NCBI GenBank assembly: GCA_002439805.1
Contig: DJPQ01000075.1
Coordinates: 1-43,893 of the forward strand
Length of the DNA stretch: 43,893 nucleotides
DNA from: Bacteroidales bacterium UBA6408
GTDB lineage: Bacteria; Bacteroidota; Bacteroidia; Bacteroidales; UBA932
Direction of reading: 5' to 3'
Part shown: positions 1-6,747 of the stretch, in pieces
How positions within the stretch are numbered: position 1 is the first letter of the stretch
Layout: each line of letters starts with the position of its first letter
Made by a program: the position numbers and the translations under genes
Notes under the pieces: generated by a model
What the model was told of the DNA's origin: nothing
Seen by the model: the letters and a program-made list of their open reading frames with translations, nothing else
Databases searched by the model: none

Positions 1-1714
1 TTGCGGGTGTCAGTCACCGAGCCGTTCGCCTTGCGGCCGAACACCGTGCTGACGGGGTCGAGATAGCTGTAGCCGTGGCCCCAGCGGCGGTCCATTGAGA
101 CGGTTGATTTGAAGCGGAGACCCTTGACGATGTCAACTGTCAGCGCTCCCGATGCTATGAGACGGTCGTAGGACGAGAAGTTCTCCTGCGTCCGCGCGAT
201 GTTCTCGACCGGGGAGTTGAATCCGCTCAGTCCGTAGAACTTTTCCCAATAGTGTTCCGGATTGTCCTCGTCCCATATCTTGGCGTAGGTCGGCGTACAG
301 AGGGCGGAAATGACCACGCCTCCGTTGTTCGCTCCCAGTCCGGTGGTCACGCCATTGGAGCGGCCGTTTGAGTAGGCCAGGTCCGTGCCGAAGCGGAGCC
401 AGTCGAAGAGCTTCCATTCGGTGTTGACCTTCATGTTGAAACGGCGGCTGTAGGTGGAGCGGATGACGCCCGTCTCGTCGCTGTAGCCCGCGCTGGCATA
501 GTACTTTGCCTTGTCCGTGGCGTTGGAGACTGAAAGCTGGTAGTTCTGCGCGAGACCGTTCCTGTATGTTTCCTTCTGCCAGTCGGTCTCGTCCTTGATC
601 CCGTACGGCATTTCCTCAACTATCGACTGGAGTCCCTCGTCAACGAGGAGTTCCTTGTACTGTTCATGGTTCAGGACTTCGAATGTCCGTGCCACGGTCG
701 TGAGTCCGACGTATGAGCTGAACGAAATCTGCGTTCCCTTGCCGGCCTTTCCCGCCTTGGTGGTAATCAGCACCACTCCGTTGGCCGCACGCGAACCGTA
801 AATCGCAGCGGAGGATGCGTCCTTGAGAATCTGCATAGACTCGATGTCCGACGGGGAGAGGTAGGCAATCGCGTAGCTTCCCTCGCCGACAGGCACGCCG
901 TCAACGACATAGAGCGGGTCGTTGCTGGATGCTATGGAAGATGCTCCGCGCACGCGGATGGTCATTCCGCTGCCCGGAAGTCCGCTTGTCTGCTGTGCTG
1001 TGACTCCGGCGACCTTTCCCTGTATGAAGCCTGCGGCGTCGGTAATCGGGCGGGTCTTCATGTCCTCGGTGGAGACGGTGGATATGGCCGTGGTGAGGTC
1101 GCGCTTTTTCGCCGTTCCGTAACCGATGGCCACGACGGCGTCAAGGGCTATTGCCTCAATCTCAGCGGTCACGTTAATGACGGCGCGCCCTGCAACCTTT
1201 TCCGTGACAATCTTGTAGCCCAGGGCCTCATACCTCAGCGACGGGTCTTTCCCGGTCAGGGTAATCGTGTATTTTCCGTCGGCGTCGGTCATCGTGCCGT
1301 TCTGAGTCCCTTCCTCAAGGACGCTCATCGCTATCACCGGAATGCCGTCCGAATCCACGACAGTTCCGCTGACAGTCCTTGCCTGAGCCTCAGGAGTTCC
1401 GTTGCTCTGCTGGGGGGGGTAAGTACTACAAGTTTCGGATTCTTGATTTCATACGAAATGGCCGTTCCTGAAAAAAGAGCGTCGAGAACTGCCTTCAACG
1501 GCTTGTCCTTGACATCGATGCTGACCTTCCTGTCCAGGTCAGGAAGTGCGCTGCTGTAGAAGAACTTGAAATCGCCCTGTTTCTCAACGACAGGAAGAAC
1601 CTCCGAGAGAGGGCTGTCCTTCACGGAGACAGTGATACGCTGTCCCCACGACGGCACTGCGAAGGCCGTCGCGACGAGTATTGCCAATACCCATTTCATC
1701 AATCTGTGGTGCAT
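1..1714 (-). CDS. SusC/RagA-type TonB-dependent receptor with STN domain, N-terminal part, frameshifted, cut by window edge
   Basis: Outer-membrane TonB-dependent transporter that would import a glycan with a SusD partner outside the window. The first frame (1714 to about 1420) has a signal peptide and an STN domain (about residues 25-110), the periplasmic signalling domain that talks to FecR. The frame is then lost in a run of eight C on the coding strand (1412-1419) and ends at 1334. One extra C would continue it as TPPQQSNGTPEAQART, into a carboxypeptidase-like repeat (TVSGTVVDSDG), then a plug with VVAIGYGTAKKRDLTTAIS, IRVRGASSI, YVVDGVPV and ILKDASSAAIYGSRAANGVV, and the first strands of the barrel to base 1. 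Start is ATG 1714 or ATG 1699. It lies 47 nt after fecR and is probably in the same operon. The break is either real (phase variation or decay) or a homopolymer error. Family assignment is very secure. Confidence 0.93.
1412..1419. repeat. G8 homopolymer at the frameshift in the left SusC gene
   Basis: Eight consecutive G on the plus strand (C on the coding strand). Nine would join the STN frame to the plug frame; eight cause a stop 24 codons later. Confidence 0.9.
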
Positions 1715-1761
1715 TGCTTTGTTTGGTTATTATTGTTTATTATGCGCGGCTTCCCGGAACG

Positions 1762-2640
1762 CTACCGGTCATGCCCCGAAAGTTTCACTGTGTTTCCCTC
1801 CATTGTCCATGACACCGGGGAAGTCTCGGTAATCAGGCCGAGCATGGACTTGAGCGAAGTGTTTGGAATCACGCCTGTGTAGCGGTAATTCCTTATGCCC
1901 TCATCCTCGAAGACAATGCGTATATTGTAGAGACGTTCCATCTCGGCGGCGACCGCGGTCAGGCTGTCGTCGTTGAACGCGACCTCATTGCACAGCCACG
2001 GCACCTCGGATGACGCCCCCGTCGGGCGTGGCTGTCCGAGTGTCCCGGTTGTCCTGTCGAACGAGACGCACTGATGCGGAAGGAGCACGGCCGCTGCTTC
2101 CCCGGCAGTTGTAAGAACCTTGCCTTCCACGAGCGTCACGGTCTCGTCCCCGTCCCCGTAAGAACGGACATTGAACTTCGTGCCGAGGGCCTCGACGCTG
2201 ATGCACCCGGTGCTGACGACGAAGGGAAGTTCGGCATTCTTCGCGACTTCAAAGAAAGCCTCCCCCTCAAGGGAGATGTCCCTGTTCGTCTTTCCGTATT
2301 CGGTCGAGTATGACACCCGGCTGGCTGAGTTCAGCCTGATGCGGCTGCCGTCCGGAAGAAGCACGTCGCTCCTCTGCCCGCAGTCCGCGACAATCTCGAA
2401 CTGCCCCGGCGCCGTTTCGGGAGCGGAAAGACGCATCCCGGCAAAGACACCGAGCGCGACGGCCGCAGCCGCAGCGGAAACCGCCGCGACAACGCGCCAC
2501 AAGCCGCCCCCGCGTCGTCCGGCCTCTTTCTCCAGCCGTGCCGCTCGTTTCTTTGTCCGCGCAAACGCCGTGTCTATGTCCTCTTGTGTCACGGACGAGC
2601 CGTCAATCGCGTCCCATCCGATGAAAATATCTCTCCTCAT
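1762..2640 (-). CDS. FecR-family anti-sigma factor
   Basis: Inner-membrane regulator that holds the ECF sigma factor and passes on the signal from the STN domain of the neighbouring SusC. The 292-residue protein has a short charged cytoplasmic N-terminus, one membrane segment (about residues 48-68, Ala/Val-rich), a periplasmic FecR domain (DCGQRSDVLLPDGSRIRLNS, then LEGEAFFEV and FNVRSYGD) and a C-terminal DUF4974-type domain (EVAFNDDSLTAVAAEMERLY, ending TVKLSG). This is the normal length and order for Bacteroidota FecR. Its start lies one base after the alpha-galactosidase stop, so the two are translationally adjacent. The odd point is its separation from the sigma gene by a hydrolase gene. 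Confidence 0.93.
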   Translation of the reverse strand: MRRDIFIGWDAIDGSSVTQEDIDTAFARTKKRAARLEKEAGRRGGGLWRVVAAVSAAAAAVALGVFAGMRLSAPETAPGQFEIVADCGQRSDVLLPDGSRIRLNSASRVSYSTEYGKTNRDISLEGEAFFEVAKNAELPFVVSTGCISVEALGTKFNVRSYGDGDETVTLVEGKVLTTAGEAAAVLLPHQCVSFDRTTGTLGQPRPTGASSEVPWLCNEVAFNDDSLTAVAAEMERLYNIRIVFEDEGIRNYRYTGVIPNTSLKSMLGLITETSPVSWTMEGNTVKLSGHDR

Positions 2641-2641
2641 A

Positions 2642-4312
2642 TCACTTTCTCCTTGCCATTCTTATGCAGTCAAATGCCGCCTTCGGTGACGTCACGCCGG
2701 ATATACGGATCTTATTCTCTCCCTTGCGAAGCTCCACGTCGAACGGAATCTCCGCGAATGCGGAGTCCGTCGCTGCAACCGAGGCGTGATGAGTCTCCCC
2801 GTTCACGACCAAATCAAAATCAACCGCCTCCGGCGAGGAGATGAGAACCGCCATGCTATACTTTCCTCCGCGTCGGCTGAACACGTCGCTCCACTCAAGC
2901 CGGTTCGTCTCGGAGCCGCCGAGATTCATCGCCGCCGCCCGTCCCGAAGCCTCCTCGACAGGGACGTATTTCACGCCCGTCCCGCGTATGTCGGTGAAAT
3001 CCGGGCAGTATCCCCACTCCGCCTCATAGAGGACAGGTTCAATCCTTTTACCCTCGACTCGCAGAATCTTGGCCGTGTGAGGCGGCAGCGTCATTTCTAT
3101 TGTATCGCAGGAAGCAAGGTCTGAGCGCAGGTTGAGGTCGCGCAGCTTCATATGACCATTGAACTCCAGCACCTGCGCAGGCACGCTGAACGGGGCGGTC
3201 GTGTCCGAAGGGTTATAGAGAGCGACGGCTCTTTCGCGGCCGTGACGCCGCAGGACGTCCTTCGCGAAGACGTATGTCTCGCCCTCATGCTGAACCACAT
3301 GGGCCTGAAGCCCGAGCGGATCCTGATTCACGGCAATCAGCTCCGGGTTGGTGATTATCCGCATAGTCTCATCCGGGATGTACTCGGCGTCGCAGCCCAG
3401 AAGCAGCGGCGAGCTCATTATGCACCACATCCCGAAATGCGCCTCCTCCTCGGTATGGCTCAGTCCCAGTCCTTTCTCCCAGAAGAAGGGCGACGGCTTT
3501 ATGCTGTAGCCCAAGGCGAGCATGTCCATGTCATTGTAGTGCCCGTCACGCGCATATGCCGAAAGGTAGAGGTTTCTCCTGACTATGGACGCCACCGACG
3601 ACCACACTGGACGTATGTCCCCGGACATTCTCCAGGAGTCGGCAATCTTCTCCGCCCATGTCCCCGGGAAGTCCCAGCGGCAGATGTTGATGTCGATATG
3701 CCTCCCGGCCACGCTGTCAATCACATGGCGGATTCTTTCGTAGCGTTCCTGTTCATCGAGGTGGAGGTGAAAGCCTCCGCAGTAGTCAATCTTGATGAAG
3801 TCGAAGTTCCAGTTGTTGAAGTACTGATCCGCGTCCTGCACGTCGTGCATCCATAGTCCGGCGCCGATTCCGTTGGTGTCCCTGAGATTTTTCGAGAGCG
3901 CCCCGCAGGTGTTGTCTCCGGCGTCGGAATAGATTCCGGCCTTGAATCCGAGGGAATGGATGTAGTCCGAGAGCGATCGCATCTGCTCCGAGCCTCCCGG
4001 AAACCTAGCCGGATGCGGAATCATATAGCCGCGCTCGTCGCGGTAGCCGAAGAATCCGTCATCGATGTTCACGTTCGTGTAGCCGGCGTCCTTGAGTCCC
4101 CGTTCGACGAGGAGGTCCGCCTGACGTCTTATGAGCGAGTCGGAGATGTTGACGGCATATGCGTTCCATGAGCTCCAGCCCATCAGGGGCGGTTTCACGG
4201 CATTGTTCTTCCCTCCCGTGCACGAGACTATGACTGCAAGAATAAGGAAAAAAGGATATATCCCCTTTGTTTTCCGAAAGTTACAAAAATGTGGCTCTAA
4301 GCGAATGCGCAT
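2642..4312 (-). CDS. GH27 alpha-galactosidase lipoprotein with C-terminal carbohydrate-binding domain
   Basis: Secreted or surface hydrolase that removes terminal alpha-linked galactose. A lipoprotein signal ends at Cys31 (LAVIVSC). The GH27 barrel begins with PPLMGWSSWNAY (about residue 41). NIDDGFFGY (82-90) gives the substrate-binding Asp pair. The catalytic nucleophile is Asp176 in FIKIDYCGG, and the acid/base is Asp232 in WRMSGD. A beta-sandwich follows the barrel, and about residues 420-556 (YEAEWG to the end) resemble a CBM35/CBM6 module. ATG 4312 is the only in-frame start I see before the lipobox. The gene lies between the ECF sigma and FecR genes, so the enzyme is probably made under the same signal as the transporter. 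Alpha-galactosyl specificity is inferred from family; GH27 also contains alpha-N-acetylgalactosaminidases. Confidence 0.94.
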   Translation of the reverse strand: MRIRLEPHFCNFRKTKGIYPFFLILAVIVSCTGGKNNAVKPPLMGWSSWNAYAVNISDSLIRRQADLLVERGLKDAGYTNVNIDDGFFGYRDERGYMIPHPARFPGGSEQMRSLSDYIHSLGFKAGIYSDAGDNTCGALSKNLRDTNGIGAGLWMHDVQDADQYFNNWNFDFIKIDYCGGFHLHLDEQERYERIRHVIDSVAGRHIDINICRWDFPGTWAEKIADSWRMSGDIRPVWSSVASIVRRNLYLSAYARDGHYNDMDMLALGYSIKPSPFFWEKGLGLSHTEEEAHFGMWCIMSSPLLLGCDAEYIPDETMRIITNPELIAVNQDPLGLQAHVVQHEGETYVFAKDVLRRHGRERAVALYNPSDTTAPFSVPAQVLEFNGHMKLRDLNLRSDLASCDTIEMTLPPHTAKILRVEGKRIEPVLYEAEWGYCPDFTDIRGTGVKYVPVEEASGRAAAMNLGGSETNRLEWSDVFSRRGGKYSMAVLISSPEAVDFDLVVNGETHHASVAATDSAFAEIPFDVELRKGENKIRISGVTSPKAAFDCIRMARRK

Positions 4313-4362
4313 ATAATGACGGTTTTATCACAATAGTGAGTGTAAAAATCGTCTCCGCACCC

Positions 4363-4377
4363 ATCGGAAATTCCGAT
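4363..4377. promoter_or_regulatory. perfect 15-bp palindrome upstream of the alpha-galactosidase gene
   Basis: ATCGGAAATTCCGAT is a perfect dyad centred on 4370, about 50 bp before the GH27 start in the 111-bp sigma/GH27 gap. On the plus strand it is followed by six T. It may be an operator or a hairpin in the leader; no function is shown. Confidence 0.35.
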
Positions 4378-4423
4378 TTTTTGAAAAAATCTTCCGCTGA
4401 GTATGAAAATATGCGAGTTCTGG

Positions 4424-4963
4424 CTAAACGAAGAATATCATCAGGCACAGGACGCGACGGATGTCCCTGAGGGCCGCGTTCATCAGATTTTCGACCGTCT
4501 TTTTCTTTATCCCGAGAATTTCCGCAATCTCGTCGTTCGACTTGCCCTCGTCGCGGCTGAGCGTGAACACGCGCCGCCGTCGCTCCGGCATGTTTTCGAC
4601 GACCTCACGGATTCTCGCGGCCTTGTCGGCGGCGGTCAGATGGGAATCAATGGTCTGCTCAACGGCGAGGTCGAATTCTTCAATTGTGACGGACGGGCGG
4701 CGCTTTTTCAGGTGAAGCAGCGCGGAATTGCGCGTCATGGTGTAGAGGTAGGATCCGAATGAACGGATTTCCGGGAGGGCGCTCCTCAGCAGCCATATTC
4801 TGGCGAACACGTCCTGGGCTATGTCCTCGGCAGCCGCACGGTCTTTCAGAATCTCGGCCAGAAAGACAAGAACTTTCGGATAGTAGTACGAGAAGACTTC
4901 ACGGAATGCGCTTTCACTGCCATCCGTGACCGATTTCAGTAGCTCCTTCTCATTTTTCAGCAT
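4424..4963 (-). CDS. ECF (RpoE-like) RNA polymerase sigma factor
   Basis: Sigma-70 family extracytoplasmic-function factor of 179 residues. Region 2 is seen in the first half (SESAFREVFSYYYPKVLVFL, then AAAEDIAQDVFARIWLLR and FGSYLYTMTRN). Region 4 is at the end (NMPERRRRVFTLSRDEGKSN, then DEIAEILGIKKKTVENLMNA), ending with a hydrophobic tail. Bacteroidota ECF factors of this kind sit next to a fecR gene and drive an STN-type SusC/SusD pair, and both are present downstream. The gene has its own promoter (−7 box at 4986-4993). It is the first gene of the left locus, so positive autoregulation is plausible but not shown. Confidence 0.95.
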   Translation of the reverse strand: MLKNEKELLKSVTDGSESAFREVFSYYYPKVLVFLAEILKDRAAAEDIAQDVFARIWLLRSALPEIRSFGSYLYTMTRNSALLHLKKRRPSVTIEEFDLAVEQTIDSHLTAADKAARIREVVENMPERRRRVFTLSRDEGKSNDEIAEILGIKKKTVENLMNAALRDIRRVLCLMIFFV

Positions 4964-4985
4964 AGTCCCGATGTCTTTCGTCCTG

Positions 4986-5018
4986 CAAATTTATATCTAT
5001 TTGCCAAACTTTTCCAAA
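4986..5018 (-). promoter_or_regulatory. promoter of the ECF sigma operon
   Basis: Read on the minus strand: −33 TTTG (5018-5015), 21 bp, −7 TAAATTTG (4993-4986), which fits the Bacteroidota consensus. The sigma start codon is 22 bp downstream. Its −33 box abuts that of the divergent pgk promoter. Confidence 0.65.
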
Positions 5019-5047
5019 TTTGATTAGCATAAAAATTGCTATCTTTG
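5019..5047 (+). promoter_or_regulatory. promoter of pgk
   Basis: TTTG (5019-5022), 17 bp, TATCTTTG (5040-5047). The −7 box is a perfect match; the spacer is slightly short. It leaves a leader of about 65 nt before the pgk ATG. Confidence 0.6.
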
Positions 5048-5118
5048 CAGCCGCCTTGTGTGAAACGGGCTATGTTGTTGATAATGTCAGAAAATTACGA
5101 TATTTTATATAAAAAGCT

Positions 5119-6372
5119 ATGCAACAGAACATTTCAACTTACGATTTCGCAGGCAAGAAAGCCATCGTGCGCGTGGATTTCAATGTCCCGCTCAACGAAA
5201 AATTCGAAATCACGGACGACACACGTATGCGTGCCGCAATCCCTACCCTCAAGAAAGTCCTTGAGAAGGGCGGTTCACTCATCATTATGTCTCACCTCGG
5301 CCGTCCTAAAGGCGTGACCGAGAAATTCTCCCTCAAGCACATACTTCCTCATCTTGAGGAACTTCTCGGAAGGCCGGTGAAATTCGCCGACGACTGCATG
5401 AAGGCGGATGCGCAGGCCGCAGCCCTCAAGCCGGGCGAGGTTCTTCTTCTTGAGAACCTCCGTTTCTACGCCGAGGAGGAAGGCAAGCCGAGAGGACTTG
5501 CTGAGGACGCCACAGACGAGGAGAAGAAGGCAGCGAAGGCCGCTCTCAAGGAAAGCCAGAAGAAGTTCGTCGAGAAGCTCGCTTCATACGCAGACTGCTA
5601 CATCAACGACGCGTTTGGAACGGCTCACCGCGCCCACGCATCGACGGCCCTCATCGCCGACTACTTCCCTAACGACAAGATGTTCGGCTATGTGATGGAG
5701 GGCGAGATCAAGGCGCTTGACCGTGTTCTCAAGACTCCGGAGCATCCTGTGACGGCAATCATCGGCGGAGCGAAGGTCTCTTCAAAGATCGGCATCATCG
5801 AGCACCTCTTCGACATCGTCGATAACATGATTATCGGCGGCGGTATGGTCTATACCTTCAAGAAGGCCCAGGGCGGCCATGTCGGCAACTCCCTCTGCGA
5901 GGACGACCAGATGGACGTGGCTCTCAACATCCTCAAGAAGGCCGAGGAGAAGGGCGTGAAGCTCTATCTTTCAGACGAGGTTGTCATCGCCGACGCTTTC
6001 TCGAATGACGCGCACACCAAGATTTGCCGCAACACCGAGATTCCTGACGGCTGGGAGGGCGTTGACGCGGCTCCGAGCACTCTCGCCACTTGGGAGAACG
6101 TCATCATGAAGTCAAAGACCATTCTCTGGAACGGTCCTGTCGGAGTGTTCGAGATTCCTGCGTTCGCAAAGGGCACGATGAAGGTGGCCGAGATGCTTGC
6201 AAAGGCAACGGAGAACGGCGCGTTTACCCTCGTGGGCGGCGGAGATTCCGTTGCTGCCGTCACCCAGATGGGCTTTGCCGACAAGGTAAGCTATGTTTCA
6301 ACGGGCGGCGGCGCTATGCTGGAGTATCTTGAAGGGATAGAACTTCCTGGCATCGCAGCAATAAGAAAGTAA
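5119..6372 (+). CDS. pgk: phosphoglycerate kinase
   Basis: Glycolytic enzyme that transfers phosphate from 1,3-bisphosphoglycerate to ADP in the cytoplasm. The protein is 417 residues, normal for the family. The N-terminal domain opens with GKKAIVRVDFNVPLNE and has SHLGRPKG and the LLENLRFYAEEEGK segment. It includes the short lysine-rich insertion (DEEKKAAKAALKESQKKF) also seen in other Bacteroidales enzymes. The nucleotide-binding half has IIGGAKVSSKIG, WNGPVGVFE and the C-terminal GGGDSVAAV loop. The gene is monocistronic with its own promoter. A family II structured repeat begins 20 nt after the stop, and a strong terminator lies at 6556-6589. Confidence 0.98.
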   Translation: MQQNISTYDFAGKKAIVRVDFNVPLNEKFEITDDTRMRAAIPTLKKVLEKGGSLIIMSHLGRPKGVTEKFSLKHILPHLEELLGRPVKFADDCMKADAQAAALKPGEVLLLENLRFYAEEEGKPRGLAEDATDEEKKAAKAALKESQKKFVEKLASYADCYINDAFGTAHRAHASTALIADYFPNDKMFGYVMEGEIKALDRVLKTPEHPVTAIIGGAKVSSKIGIIEHLFDIVDNMIIGGGMVYTFKKAQGGHVGNSLCEDDQMDVALNILKKAEEKGVKLYLSDEVVIADAFSNDAHTKICRNTEIPDGWEGVDAAPSTLATWENVIMKSKTILWNGPVGVFEIPAFAKGTMKVAEMLAKATENGAFTLVGGGDSVAAVTQMGFADKVSYVSTGGGAMLEYLEGIELPGIAAIRK

Positions 6373-6391
6373 AAGCCGCCTGAAAGGCGGT

Positions 6392-6471
6392 CTGCGTCGT
6401 TGGACGGCTTGACGAAATGCTCACAACCATCAAGGTTGCTGCGCTTTCCTCCGCGCCGTCCGCCTTGCATC
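6392..6471 (+). repeat. family II structured intergenic repeat, copy 1 (3' of pgk)
   Basis: About 80 nt that matches, on the opposite strand, 11909-11986 near trpS. Conserved blocks are CTGCGNCGTT at the start, CTCACAACCATC with AAGGTTGCTGCG in the middle (hairpin CAACC/GGTTG), and CGCCTTGCATC at the end. The outer arms GGACGGC (6402-6408) and GCCGTCC (6455-6461) are complementary. A T-containing stretch (CGACTTTT) follows. It lies in the 375-bp gap 6373-6747, which holds no gene. Confidence 0.6.
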
Positions 6472-6555
6472 CCACCTTTTATACGACTTTTGCTCTCAGC
6501 ACATATATAAGTCTGAGTGTGAAAATATTTGAACTTGAGTGCAAATATGAAAAGG

Positions 6556-6589
6556 ACTCCCTGAAGGCTGAATGCTTCGGGGAGTTTTT
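6556..6589 (+). terminator. intrinsic terminator after pgk
   Basis: An 11-bp stem (6556-6566 with 6575-6585, one G-T pair) with an 8-nt loop runs into a TTTTT tract (6585-6589). It is the best terminator in the pgk-to-exporter gap and probably ends the pgk transcript beyond the family II repeat. Confidence 0.8.
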
Positions 6590-6595
6590 CGTTTG

Positions 6596-6629
6596 GCAAG
6601 GAAATCCTAAATGCAAGGAAATCCTAAAT
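6596..6629. repeat. perfect 17-bp tandem duplication upstream of the exporter promoter
   Basis: The 17-bp unit GCAAGGAAATCCTAAAT occurs twice head to tail (6596-6612, 6613-6629). It contains the small dyad AGGA-AA-TCCT. The array ends about 28 bp before the putative −33 box of the exporter gene, so it may be a regulator site or a recent duplication. Confidence 0.75.
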
Positions 6630-6656
6630 GAAAGAGCCGTGAGGTCAACCGAAGAC

Positions 6657-6690
6657 ATTGCAGGTGTAAGCAAAATATTTTGTAACTTCG
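6657..6690 (+). promoter_or_regulatory. putative promoter of the MMPL exporter and LolA-like pair
   Basis: ATTG (6657-6660), 22 bp, TAACTTCG (6683-6690). Both boxes are near-matches to the Bacteroidota consensus. A start near 6697 leaves about 50 nt before ATG 6748. Confidence 0.45.
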
Positions 6691-6747
6691 CAAGATTTTG
6701 TCATCCGGCACTTGCTGCTGCGACAATTTGTGAATTTTGATATAGTT

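Noticed and set aside
6375..6391. Small hairpin CCGCC-TGAAA-GGCGG right after pgk as the terminator
   Set aside because: It has no T tract; the 6556-6589 hairpin is a far better terminator.
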